From assembly GCA_035536315.1 (NCBI GenBank), contig DATLOJ010000082.1, positions 1 through 22,249 of the forward strand: 22,249 nucleotides of DNA. Reading direction: 5' to 3'. Of the stretch, positions 14,506 to 22,099 are shown one piece after another. The notes below the pieces were generated by a model. That model had not been told where the DNA came from and did no database searches. It saw nothing but the letters and a program-made list of their open reading frames with translations. The translations under genes were made by a program, and so were the position numbers. Every line of letters begins with the position of its first letter. The stretch's first letter is position 1. This stretch comes from DATLOJ01 sp035536315. Lineage in GTDB: Bacteria; Actinomycetota; CADDZG01; JAHWKV01.

Positions 14506-15912
14506 ATGACGAATAAGCGTACGGGTTCCGAAAAACAAGCGTCAGAACAGGGTCCTTTGTCGACGCGTCGCAACCTTCCGCAGGTGGAGCGGCTCGCCTC
14601 GGCAATTGGCGACTCCTGGCCTCATCCCTTGCGTGTGGCGGCCTCCAGGGCTGTCATCGAGCAAGCTTCCAACGCTGCTCTGGGAGGAACCCGGGTGCCG
14701 GAGTTCGACGAGCTCGTATCGGCTGCAACCCGATATTTGGAGCTCGAATCACGACGAGGTCTCACGCAAGTCATCAATGCGACTGGGGTGATCCTGCACA
14801 CGAATCTCGGCAGGGCTCCTGTGTCTCGGGCCACGGCCGAAGCGGTCGTCGATTTCGCCACGGGGTTCTCAAACCTCGAGTACGACCTCGAGAGCGCACA
14901 AAGAGGGAGCCGGTACACGCATGCGGCGGCCCTCATCAAGTCGCTGACGGGGGCAGAGGACGCGCTCGTGGTCAACAACAATGCCGCCGCCACACTTCTG
15001 GCACTTCGCGGCCTGGCATTGGGGGGAGAAGTCATCGTCTCTCGCGGAGAGCTCATAGAGATCGGCGGAGAGTTTCGCTTGCCTGATGTCATGGCCGAAT
15101 CCGGTGCACTCCTCAGAGAAGTGGGCACGACCAATAGGACGCATCTGTCTGATTACGAAAACGCCATCGGACCCGAAACCGCAGCAGTACTGAAGGTCCA
15201 CACTTCCAACTTCCAGGTCGTTGGATTCACTAAACAGGCTTCCTCCGCAGAGCTCGCCCGGATGTGCAAAGAAAAGGGCGTCAAGTTCATCAACGATCTT
15301 GGAAGCGGTTTGCTATCCCACAAGGTCGCCGGATCCCCCAAGTGGCTTGCAGGCGAGCCGTCGGTCGATGAGGCAGTGGCAGAGGGAACCGACATCGTCT
15401 GCTTCTCGGGTGACAAGCTTCTCGGGGGACCGCAGTGCGGAATACTTTGCGGATCGGCCGAGGCAGTCCAAATGCTTCGGAAGCAGCCGCTGCTGCGCGC
15501 GCTCAGAGTCGACAAGATCACTCTGGCTGCACTGGAAGCCACGCTGACCAAGTACTCGCGACGCGAGGAGGCAGACCTGCCGCTGTGGCAGATGGCGCGC
15601 CTCGACACAGCGACTCTCTCTGAGCGTGCCCACAGAGTTGTGAAACTTGTCCATGGCGAGAGGGCAAAGCTGGATATCGTCGATGGTCATTCGACTTTTG
15701 GAGGGGGGGCCGCGCCCGGAAGCGAGATTCCAACGGTGCTCATCGAGATCGCCCCGAGAGACGTCAAACCCACCGAGCTATTTCGAGGGCTGGTGGATAA
15801 CGACCCACCCATCATCACAACGGTCGAGAACGATCGAGTTCTAATCGATCTGCGCACCGTCCTTGAGGGCGGAGATGAACTGATTGCTGCAGCCTTGAAC
15901 CGTCTGCTCTAA
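14506..15912 (+). CDS. selA: SelA, L-seryl-tRNA(Sec) selenium transferase
   Basis: SelA is a PLP enzyme that converts Ser-tRNA(Sec) to Sec-tRNA(Sec) with selenophosphate. The 468 residues contain the family's QVINATGVILHTNLGRAP block (about residues 88-105) and LEYDLESAQRGSR (124-136). They also contain NNNAAATLLAL (157-167), REVGTTNRTHLSDY (204-217), INDLGSGLL and FSGDKLLGGPQ, with the PLP-binding Lys304. The full length is intact. The ATG at 14506 was preferred to a TTG two codons earlier, given TAGGAT/AGGA spacing. selB follows after 18 bases. selC and selD are not in the window, so a complete Sec pathway is expected but not shown here. Confidence 0.96.
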   Translation: MTNKRTGSEKQASEQGPLSTRRNLPQVERLASAIGDSWPHPLRVAASRAVIEQASNAALGGTRVPEFDELVSAATRYLELESRRGLTQVINATGVILHTNLGRAPVSRATAEAVVDFATGFSNLEYDLESAQRGSRYTHAAALIKSLTGAEDALVVNNNAAATLLALRGLALGGEVIVSRGELIEIGGEFRLPDVMAESGALLREVGTTNRTHLSDYENAIGPETAAVLKVHTSNFQVVGFTKQASSAELARMCKEKGVKFINDLGSGLLSHKVAGSPKWLAGEPSVDEAVAEGTDIVCFSGDKLLGGPQCGILCGSAEAVQMLRKQPLLRALRVDKITLAALEATLTKYSRREEADLPLWQMARLDTATLSERAHRVVKLVHGERAKLDIVDGHSTFGGGAAPGSEIPTVLIEIAPRDVKPTELFRGLVDNDPPIITTVENDRVLIDLRTVLEGGDELIAAALNRLL

Positions 15913-15913
15913 C

Positions 15914-15928
15914 CTAGTGGGCCACTAG
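15914..15928. other. Palindrome CTAGTGG-G-CCACTAG between selA and selB
   Basis: A perfect 7-base inverted repeat with a single central G fills the 18-base gap between the selA stop and the selB GTG. In RNA it could form a 5-base-pair stem with loop GGGCC right where the ribosome must land, and no Shine-Dalgarno is visible for selB. It might tune selB translation or bind a dimeric protein. It is short and AT-flanked, so chance is possible. Confidence 0.35.
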
Positions 15929-15930
15929 CC

Positions 15931-17751
15931 GTGTACGTCGTAGCTACGGCCGGACACGTCGACCACGGTAAGAGCACGTTGATCAGAGCGCTCACCGGCA
16001 TCGACCCAGACCGGTTGGAGGAAGAAAAACGGCGGGGCCTGACTATCGATTTGGGCTTTGCGTGGCTGGATCTTGCAGGTCAACCCGTCGGAGTGGTGGA
16101 CGTTCCCGGACACGAACGTTTCATCAGAAACATGCTGGCCGGGGTGGGAGCGGTTAACGCGGTCCTATTCGTAGTCGCCGCGAACGAGGGGTGGCGCCCA
16201 CAGTCACAAGAGCACCTCGACATCATCGACCTCCTCGGCATTTCGACCGGCGTAGTGGCCGTCACTAAAGCGGACCTTGTGGGAAGCGATGACCTAAAGA
16301 AAGTTTCTGAGCAGATTCGGGTGCGCTTGGCTTCGTCGACTCTTGCGGAGGCTCCGATGGTTCCGGTATCGGCCGAGTCCGGCAGCGGCCTCGACGAGCT
16401 GAAGAAGAGCCTCAGCGATGCTCTCGATGCCTCCCCGAGCGGAGAGACCACGGGAAGACCGCGTCTTTGGATCGACAGGATCTTCACGATCAAGGGGGCC
16501 GGAACCGTCGTCACCGGAACGTTGACCGGAGGGGGGCTACTGACCGGCGCGGAGGTGCAGGTACTTCCTCACGGATTGCGCGCGCGAATTAGATCGATCC
16601 AGAGCCACAAGACGATGGCCTCGCAGGTGCCGCCGGGAACTCGAGTCGCCCTCAACCTCTCGGGCGTGGAGAAGCATTCCCTCGGTCGCGGAGATGTTGT
16701 AGCCATACCGGGAGACTGGGAACCCACGAGGCGATTACTGGCGGAGCTCAGGTTCCTTCCGCACCTTGACCACAAGCCCTCGGCCCGGGGCGCGTTCAAG
16801 CTGTACCTCGGTTCGCAAGAAGCCGATGTAACCCTTCGCTTCCTTGGCGACCCAATCGGTAAGGGGGAAGCAGGATTCGTTGCGATAACCGCCTCCTCGC
16901 CGCTAATCGCATCCTTCCGTGACCGGTTCGTGCTCCGAGAGTCAGGAAGGAGAACCACGGTTGGAGGAGGCGCTGTCCTCGAGCCACGCGCGGAAGGGCT
17001 CAGCGGGGAAAGTGCACTAGCAGCTGCCGCCCGTCGGGCGGCTGCCCCGGACCAGGTTTCTTATGCACGCGTGCTTCTGGACGAGGGGGCGGCTCTCACT
17101 AAGCAGGCCGCGTGGCAGGGAGCGGGAGTGAGCCTCGATGAGCTGAGAGGCCAGGACGTGGTCGAATTGGGGAACGCACTGGTGGCCGCGACGACATTCG
17201 AGTCCATGGCGGGCGACCTGGCGGAGAGAGTGGCTGCACACCACGCGCGTCATCCCCTCGACCCCGGACTGCCTCTTGCAGAGGCGCGGCGTCAGTTCGA
17301 TGAAGGCACCTTTGATGCGCTCGTTCAGGAGGCGGCGGGCCGGAGGCTGGTCGTGCTCGAAGGAGCAACTCTGAGAACGCCTGAGCATGATCCAGCATCG
17401 AAGACGCCCGAAGCGAAGCTCGTCCTGGACGAGATGCAGAGCGCAGGTTTCTCCCCTCCCACCTTGCCAGAGCTGACAAACCGTCACGGCAGCGACATCC
17501 TTCGCTCATTGATCGAGTCTGCTGTCCTGGTGAAGATTTCGAGCGACATCGTTTTCAGTAGCGAGAGGGTGGACGCCCTCAAAAGCATGATCAGAGAACA
17601 TGTCGAGAGCAATGGGCCCTTCACAGTGGCGGAGTTCCGGGACATGATCAAAACCACCAGGAAGTACGCGATCCCACTACTCGAGTACCTCGATCAACAC
17701 GGATTCACACGACGCGAGGGTGACACGCGAGTACTCGGCCCGAGGGCCTAG
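15931..17751 (+). CDS. selB: SelB, selenocysteine-specific translation elongation factor
   Basis: SelB delivers Sec-tRNA(Sec) to the ribosome at UGA codons that carry a SECIS element. The protein has 606 residues. Domain I is an EF-Tu-like GTPase with GHVDHGKST (8-16), DVPGHERFIRNM (57-68) and TKAD (112-115), followed by GAGTVVTGTLTGG at the start of domain II. The C-terminal third (about 370-606) has the winged-helix character of SelB domain IV, which binds SECIS RNA. Its ending, with FTVAEFRDMIKTTRKYAIPL and LEYLDQHGFTRREGD, is the last winged helix. The start is GTG at 15931, directly giving MYVVATAGHVDHG. The ribosome site is poor and overlaps the intergenic palindrome. Confidence 0.95.
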   Translation: MYVVATAGHVDHGKSTLIRALTGIDPDRLEEEKRRGLTIDLGFAWLDLAGQPVGVVDVPGHERFIRNMLAGVGAVNAVLFVVAANEGWRPQSQEHLDIIDLLGISTGVVAVTKADLVGSDDLKKVSEQIRVRLASSTLAEAPMVPVSAESGSGLDELKKSLSDALDASPSGETTGRPRLWIDRIFTIKGAGTVVTGTLTGGGLLTGAEVQVLPHGLRARIRSIQSHKTMASQVPPGTRVALNLSGVEKHSLGRGDVVAIPGDWEPTRRLLAELRFLPHLDHKPSARGAFKLYLGSQEADVTLRFLGDPIGKGEAGFVAITASSPLIASFRDRFVLRESGRRTTVGGGAVLEPRAEGLSGESALAAAARRAAAPDQVSYARVLLDEGAALTKQAAWQGAGVSLDELRGQDVVELGNALVAATTFESMAGDLAERVAAHHARHPLDPGLPLAEARRQFDEGTFDALVQEAAGRRLVVLEGATLRTPEHDPASKTPEAKLVLDEMQSAGFSPPTLPELTNRHGSDILRSLIESAVLVKISSDIVFSSERVDALKSMIREHVESNGPFTVAEFRDMIKTTRKYAIPLLEYLDQHGFTRREGDTRVLGPRA

Positions 17752-17772
17752 GTTCAAATCGACGGCGCGTCG

Positions 17773-19065
17773 TCAGGTCTGCTCTTTCTTCATTTCAACC
17801 ATCAAAACAAGGCCCGACACCCCAAGGATTTCAACCTCGGCCCCCTCTGGAATCGCCACCCCGACGGTGCGCGCCCTCCACAGAGTTCCCTTAGCGAGCA
17901 CCTGGCCTTCGGGCGCGATATCGGTCCTGGCCGTTCCAGGCATTCCCACGATGCCTTCGGCCCCCGCGATCGGTTTAGCTGTTCGCGCTTTTATCGCAGC
18001 GGTCATGACGGAAATGAAGAACAGCACGGTTGCTGCGACACCTGCTGCCACCATCCACCAGGCGAGTCTGAAATCGTGACGGTCCGGAAACAAAAGGATG
18101 CTTCCCCCGACAAAGGCGAGCGATCCAACAACCGAGGGCCAGCCGAGTGATCCGACATGCAGGTCTCTGACGTAAAGCGCCAGTCCCAACGCAAGAATCC
18201 CGGCCCCCGCCCATGACGCCGGAAGGACCGATAGGGCGTACACCCCAAACCCGAGTGAGACGCTTCCAACGAAACCTGCGCCGCCTATGCCGGGGTTGTA
18301 GAGCTCGAAGATCAGGCCGAACAAGCCGAAGAGGATCAGGAGGTACGCGATCGGGGGCCGGGCTGCCGAGTGAAGCAGCTGGTCGAGCAAGCCCATCTTG
18401 TGAAATCGAAGGTTCAGGGTTTGTGGAACGGTCACCTTTGCGCCGACTAAGTCCAACTGCTTGCCCTTGATCTCTGAAATGAGGGCCGCAGTTGTGTCGG
18501 CGATCACTATCGACGAATCGAGTGATACCGCAGCTTCTGAATCGAACGATTTCTGCGTCAGTTGCTCCGTGAGTGCGGGACTTCGCCTGCCCAAGTTCGA
18601 GAAGGAGTGAAGAAGCGCGTCTGACTTGGCGTCTCCCCTCGCGTCCAAAGTGGGATCCTCAGCGGGGCCGAGAGTGCTGCCGTGGGACATCGCAAGGACA
18701 TGCGCTGAAGCCGCTATGAATGCTCCTGTGGAACCGGCCCCCCCGCCTGCTGGAGCGATCCAAACGACGATTGGAACCTTCGACTGGACTATTCGTCCTA
18801 TGAGGCGCTCGAGAGATATGCCGACGCCTCCCGGGGTGTCGAGCCGGATGATGAGCAGGGCAGATCTCTCACTCTCGGCTCTATCGACCATCGAGATCAA
18901 GAAGCGCTCGGTAACGGGGTCGATAAAGCCTTCAACCTCGACAAACTCGGCTACATCCCCGGTCTGAGCAGCGGCTCCAGCCTGAGGGGCAAGAAAAAGG
19001 CCAGCGAGCAGCAAGAAGCCGAATGCCAGCACGCCAACCGAGGCAGGTTTGCGCTTGGTTATCAT
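17773..19065 (-). CDS. NfeD-family membrane serine protease (ClpP-like domain plus OB fold)
   Basis: This 430-residue long-form NfeD has a signal peptide or first TM (residues 10-32). A ClpP/SppA-like domain follows, with RLDTPGG (74-80) and the serine loop AGSTGAFIAAS (Ser112 at the catalytic position) followed by MSHGSTLGPAEDP. Then come 4-5 TM segments (about 240-356) and a C-terminal OB-like domain (about 366-424). Long NfeD proteins cleave hydrophobic segments, such as stomatin C-termini in archaea. No stomatin or flotillin gene is adjacent here. The ATG at 19065 was chosen because it begins the signal peptide and has GAGGGA 10 bases upstream at 19076-19081, inside the divergent ATPase gene. 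The upstream open frame is not conserved sequence. Confidence 0.9.
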   Translation of the reverse strand: MITKRKPASVGVLAFGFLLLAGLFLAPQAGAAAQTGDVAEFVEVEGFIDPVTERFLISMVDRAESERSALLIIRLDTPGGVGISLERLIGRIVQSKVPIVVWIAPAGGGAGSTGAFIAASAHVLAMSHGSTLGPAEDPTLDARGDAKSDALLHSFSNLGRRSPALTEQLTQKSFDSEAAVSLDSSIVIADTTAALISEIKGKQLDLVGAKVTVPQTLNLRFHKMGLLDQLLHSAARPPIAYLLILFGLFGLIFELYNPGIGGAGFVGSVSLGFGVYALSVLPASWAGAGILALGLALYVRDLHVGSLGWPSVVGSLAFVGGSILLFPDRHDFRLAWWMVAAGVAATVLFFISVMTAAIKARTAKPIAGAEGIVGMPGTARTDIAPEGQVLAKGTLWRARTVGVAIPEGAEVEILGVSGLVLMVEMKKEQT

Positions 19066-20044
19066 GAATGAAGTGTCCCTCGACGCCGTCCTAAATCGGC
19101 GGCTTCTGATTATCTCCGGCAAGGGTGGCGTCGGAAAGACGACTGTGACCGGCGCGCTCGGGATACTCGCCGCCCGACACGACCTTCGTGTCTTGCTGGT
19201 CGAATTCGACGGCAGAGATTCGCTGAGCAACTTGTTCGAGATCGGACGCTTGGGGCCGGAGCCGGTTCAGCTGCGGTACAACCTGCAGGCCATCAATGTC
19301 TCCCCAGAGGAGGCGCTCAAGGAGTACTTCGAAGTTCAGCTGCATATGAAGCGGATCGCGCGCCCACTCATCACGTCACAGCTGGTGGATGCGGTCACTT
19401 CGTCCGCCCCCGGGCTCAGGGACATCTTGATGCTCGGAAAGATCTGGTACATGGCCACGCACCAGCAAGACCTGGACTTGATCGTCCTAGATGCTCCGGC
19501 GACGGGCCATGCAGTTTCTATGCTTCGCTCCCCAGAGGGGTTCCTACGCGCCGTTCCGGTGGGCCCCCTTGCAACACACACCAGGCAGATTCTCACCTGG
19601 TTGCAGAACCCCGAATACGTTGCCGTCAACATAGTCGGGCTGGCCGAGGACCTTCCCGTCAACGAGACGATTGAGACCGTCGGGGCCCTGGAAGAGCAGC
19701 TGGGCTTCAATGTGGAGCACGTGTTCCTCAACATGATTTACCCACCCGTCGGACAGGACGAGACCCTGGACAAAGCTGCAGTAGGGCTCGAGGGGCCCGA
19801 GTCCCTCGTTGCGTTTGCGCAGAAGGCCGGATCGAAGCTGTCGGCCAAGAACGCCGCTGCCCTGCATCGATGTGCCGAGTTCTATTCAGCCAGGCGCAAG
19901 GTACAGAAGCATCACAGTTCCAGGTTGGAGGAGGCTGTGGGGCACACGGCTAGGACCGTCGATCTGCCCTTCTACTTCGACAGTGAATTCGGCGAGAAGC
20001 ATCTCGAGAACATCGCAGACTTGATCGAGGAACAGCTGACTTGA
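19064..20044 (+). CDS. Get3/ArsA-like ATPase, first subunit (Rv3679/BagA-like)
   Basis: This 326-residue deviant-Walker ATPase has LLIISGKGGVGKTTVTGALG, where GKGGVGKTT spans 19-27 with signature Lys20 and P-loop Lys25. It continues with LLVEFDGRDSLSNLF (44-58), APGLRDILMLGKIWYM (115-130) and switch-like LDAPATGHAVSML (Asp143). These match the first of the paired actinobacterial Get3 homologues known in M. tuberculosis as Rv3679-Rv3680. They are related to the eukaryotic tail-anchored-protein factor Get3, but their client in bacteria is not settled. No arsenic genes are nearby, so arsenite transport is unlikely. The ATG at 19064 overlaps the nfeD start. A TTG at 19049 with GAGG 5 bases upstream is a real alternative. 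The second subunit overlaps by 4 bases. Confidence 0.9.
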   Translation: MNEVSLDAVLNRRLLIISGKGGVGKTTVTGALGILAARHDLRVLLVEFDGRDSLSNLFEIGRLGPEPVQLRYNLQAINVSPEEALKEYFEVQLHMKRIARPLITSQLVDAVTSSAPGLRDILMLGKIWYMATHQQDLDLIVLDAPATGHAVSMLRSPEGFLRAVPVGPLATHTRQILTWLQNPEYVAVNIVGLAEDLPVNETIETVGALEEQLGFNVEHVFLNMIYPPVGQDETLDKAAVGLEGPESLVAFAQKAGSKLSAKNAAALHRCAEFYSARRKVQKHHSSRLEEAVGHTARTVDLPFYFDSEFGEKHLENIADLIEEQLT

Positions 20045-21123
20045 GCATCCGATCGATTCTCGAAGCCTCAATCGTGGTTTGCGCGGGCGCAGGGGGCGTT
20101 GGCAAGACAACCATCTCCGCCGCGATAGCTCTCGAAGGCGCTGCGCGCGGCAAGAAGACGATCGTGCTCACGATCGACCCGGCTAAACGCCTGGCCAACG
20201 CCTTGGGAATCGACGAGCTCACCAACAAGGCGCGGAGAATTCCAGATGAAGCGTTCGAGGAGGCCGGGCTTAAGCCGGCTGATCTCGAGGCCATGATGCT
20301 CGATACGAAGACGACCGCCGATGAGCTCGTCCACCGGTACGCACGAAGCCCGGCAAGGGCGAAGAAGATCATCGACAACCGCTTTTACCAGGCGGTGTCC
20401 GGGGCGCTTTCCGGAACGCACGAATACATGGCGATGGAAAAGCTTTACGAGCTGGCCGGTGAACAGAAGTACGACCTCATCGTCATCGATACTCCGCCAA
20501 CGCGAAACGCCCTGGATTTTTTGGATGCACCGAAGAAGATCACTTCGTTTCTCGAAGGCAAACTGTTGAAGTGGTTTCTGCTTCCTGCGATCGGCGGGGG
20601 CCGGGGAATCTTCAAGCTCACCAACCTCGCAGCGGTTCAGTTCCTGCGCGTTGTCAGACGGATCGTCGGATCTCAGATCCTGGAGGACACAGCCGAGTTC
20701 TTGAAGAACTTCGAGGGGATGTACGAGGGCTTCAAACAGAGGGCGCGGGCCGTGAACGAGCTACTGAGACAGAAGAGCACGGTCTTTGTGGTGGTCACCG
20801 CACCGAGCAAGCAATCGATCGAGGAAGCAATCTTCTTTGCATCGGCCCTGAGGAGCTCGCAGCTTTCATTCGGCGGACTGGTCGTGAACAGGGTCCACCC
20901 GCGCTTCGGTGTTGGCGAGTTGGACAAGAAATCGCCTCCGTTGATCAAGGCGCTGGGCGAGGTCGCTAAGGGGTTCGAACTAGTCGCAGAAAGGGAGGAC
21001 AGGAGCTTGCGCCGGCTGGAGAGACAGATCCCCCGGGACCGCTGGGCCAGCGTGCCTTTTCTGACGACGGAAGTTTCCGACCTCGATGCTTTGAGCACGA
21101 TTGCCGGTCACATCTTCATATAG
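20041..21123 (+). CDS. Get3/ArsA-like ATPase, second subunit (Rv3680/BagB-like)
   Basis: This 360-residue partner of the preceding ATPase has CAGAGGVGKTT (14-24), where the signature lysine of the deviant Walker A motif is Ala17 while P-loop Lys22 is kept. It continues with LTIDPAKRLANALGI (43-57), DNRFYQAVSGALSGTHEYMAMEKL (112-135), VIDTPPTRNALDFLDAPKK (148-166) and a C-terminal VPFLTTEVSDLDAL. These features match the second member of the mycobacterial pair. The start is TTG inside the TTGA overlap with the upstream stop, so translation is coupled and equal amounts are likely, as expected for a heterodimer. Its last codons contain a -10-like box for the next gene. Confidence 0.92.
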   Translation: MSIRSILEASIVVCAGAGGVGKTTISAAIALEGAARGKKTIVLTIDPAKRLANALGIDELTNKARRIPDEAFEEAGLKPADLEAMMLDTKTTADELVHRYARSPARAKKIIDNRFYQAVSGALSGTHEYMAMEKLYELAGEQKYDLIVIDTPPTRNALDFLDAPKKITSFLEGKLLKWFLLPAIGGGRGIFKLTNLAAVQFLRVVRRIVGSQILEDTAEFLKNFEGMYEGFKQRARAVNELLRQKSTVFVVVTAPSKQSIEEAIFFASALRSSQLSFGGLVVNRVHPRFGVGELDKKSPPLIKALGEVAKGFELVAEREDRSLRRLERQIPRDRWASVPFLTTEVSDLDALSTIAGHIFI

Positions 21124-21124
21124 T
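21119..21124 (+). promoter_or_regulatory. Candidate leaderless -10 box TATAGT for the unknown gene at 21134
   Basis: TATAGT, the closest match to TATAAT among the start-proximal boxes, overlaps the stop codon of the second ATPase. It ends 9 bases before the ATG at 21134, which has no Shine-Dalgarno. TTGAGC and TTGCCG lie upstream but at poor spacings (22 and 12 bases). Confidence 0.38.
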
Positions 21125-21133
21125 CTGGCTCGA

Positions 21134-22099
21134 ATGAAGACCCGGCCCGACACGCTGGACGAGCTCAGAGAGCGCATCGCCAGGCGGATTTCAGACAACC
21201 GTCTCACACGTGGTGCCGGCTCCCGAGGGCAGGTCAAGATTGCGCTGCTTCACGGCGCGATGCGTACATTCAGGGCGCACTGGACGGGATTCAAGCTGAT
21301 GTTCCCAGGTGAAGTCCTGACACTTCGTGCTGAGCTTTCTGACGGTAGTTTCTGGTCGGAGGGGTACATCTCGGCAGACCAGGCCTCGTGGGTCCTTACC
21401 TTCAGACAGGTCCCCCATAAGACCCGGGGATCCGGCGGCCCGCGACCCGATGACAGCGTCGCCGCTCCCCAGGCCGTCGATGCCGACGATGCGCGCGAAA
21501 AAGACTGGCAGGAGTCGGGTGTTCGGCAGGCAGAGGAGCTCATCCGCATGGAGGACTTCGACGATCCTGCTGAGGCAGTGGACGCGTTCTTCTACTACAC
21601 GAGCTTTTACGTCTTGAAGTCGGTCAAAACGACGTGGGCCGAGATCGGTTACGAACCAGATCCCTCAGTTGGATGGGACGCGAACCAGGACATCATCGCC
21701 TCTCTCCCAATAGACGCAGCCATAGACGAGGGCCTCAAGAAATCAGACATCATCTGGATAACGCTCGACTCCGACCCCGAACACCGGCCCGTTCCATGCT
21801 GGTACGTGTACACCAAGGAAAAGCGTCTGTTTGTGCTGTCGGGTGAGGTCGAGCAGCGGCTAAGGGGAGACCGCCGCGCACGAAACGCGCACGTTGTGAC
21901 GAGGTGGAAAGGGCGCGACGTGCGGATGGCGGAGTTCGACGCAGCGGTCCGCGTGATCACCGGCGCAGACAACCAGGAGTTCCGCGAGATCGGCGAGCTG
22001 CTTCTCAACAAGCGGCAGTCGGTAACAGGAACGTTCGAAGAGAACATTCAGCGCCTCGCGCGCGAAGCCGTAATTCTCGAACTCAGTCCCAGGGAGTGA
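21134..22099 (+). CDS. Unknown protein with a probable split-barrel flavin-type C-terminal domain
   Basis: I do not recognise this 321-residue protein as a named family. Residues 1-95 form a compact part with HGAMRTFRAHWTGFKLMFPG and Trp-rich strands. An acidic, Pro/Gly-containing linker covers about 96-125, and a helical part holds AVDAFFYYTSFYVLKSVKTTW (149-169). The C-terminal region from about 196 (PVPCWYVYTKEKRLFVLSGEVEQRLRG, then VVTRWKGRDVRMAEFDAAVRVI) has the strand pattern of PPOX/F420-type split beta-barrels. That similarity is judged by eye. There are no membrane segments or signal peptide. It follows the ATPase pair by 10 bases and overlaps the next gene (GTGA), so it may work with the ATPases. 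The ATG at 21134 was preferred to a TTG at 21101 inside the ATPase gene. Confidence 0.75.
   Translation: MKTRPDTLDELRERIARRISDNRLTRGAGSRGQVKIALLHGAMRTFRAHWTGFKLMFPGEVLTLRAELSDGSFWSEGYISADQASWVLTFRQVPHKTRGSGGPRPDDSVAAPQAVDADDAREKDWQESGVRQAEELIRMEDFDDPAEAVDAFFYYTSFYVLKSVKTTWAEIGYEPDPSVGWDANQDIIASLPIDAAIDEGLKKSDIIWITLDSDPEHRPVPCWYVYTKEKRLFVLSGEVEQRLRGDRRARNAHVVTRWKGRDVRMAEFDAAVRVITGADNQEFREIGELLLNKRQSVTGTFEENIQRLAREAVILELSPRE

Noticed and set aside
14485..14538. In-frame upstream extension of the PBP gene by 18 codons.
   Set aside because: It would run through the promoter-like gap and into selA, and the extra residues do not resemble a PBP N-terminus. ATG at 14484 is followed by the normal basic cytoplasmic tail.
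17733..17750. GC-rich inverted repeat GGCCC-GA-GGGCC at the end of selB as a terminator.
   Set aside because: The loop has only 2 bases and there is no T-run on either strand.
17742..17775. GGTTCAAATC at 17751-17760 looks like a tRNA T-loop, near selB where a tRNA(Sec) gene might be expected.
   Set aside because: The flanking bases do not pair into a T-stem, no acceptor or anticodon stem can be drawn, and the region is the end of selB and the 21-base gap before nfeD.
19066..19230. In-frame upstream extension of nfeD by 55 codons.
   Set aside because: The added residues lie antisense to the ATPase P-loop region and would bury the signal peptide inside the protein.
19064..21123. Arsenite efflux operon based on the ArsA-like ATPases.
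   Set aside because: No arsB, arsD, arsR or arsC genes are nearby, and the pair matches the Rv3679-Rv3680 type rather than metal-binding ArsA.
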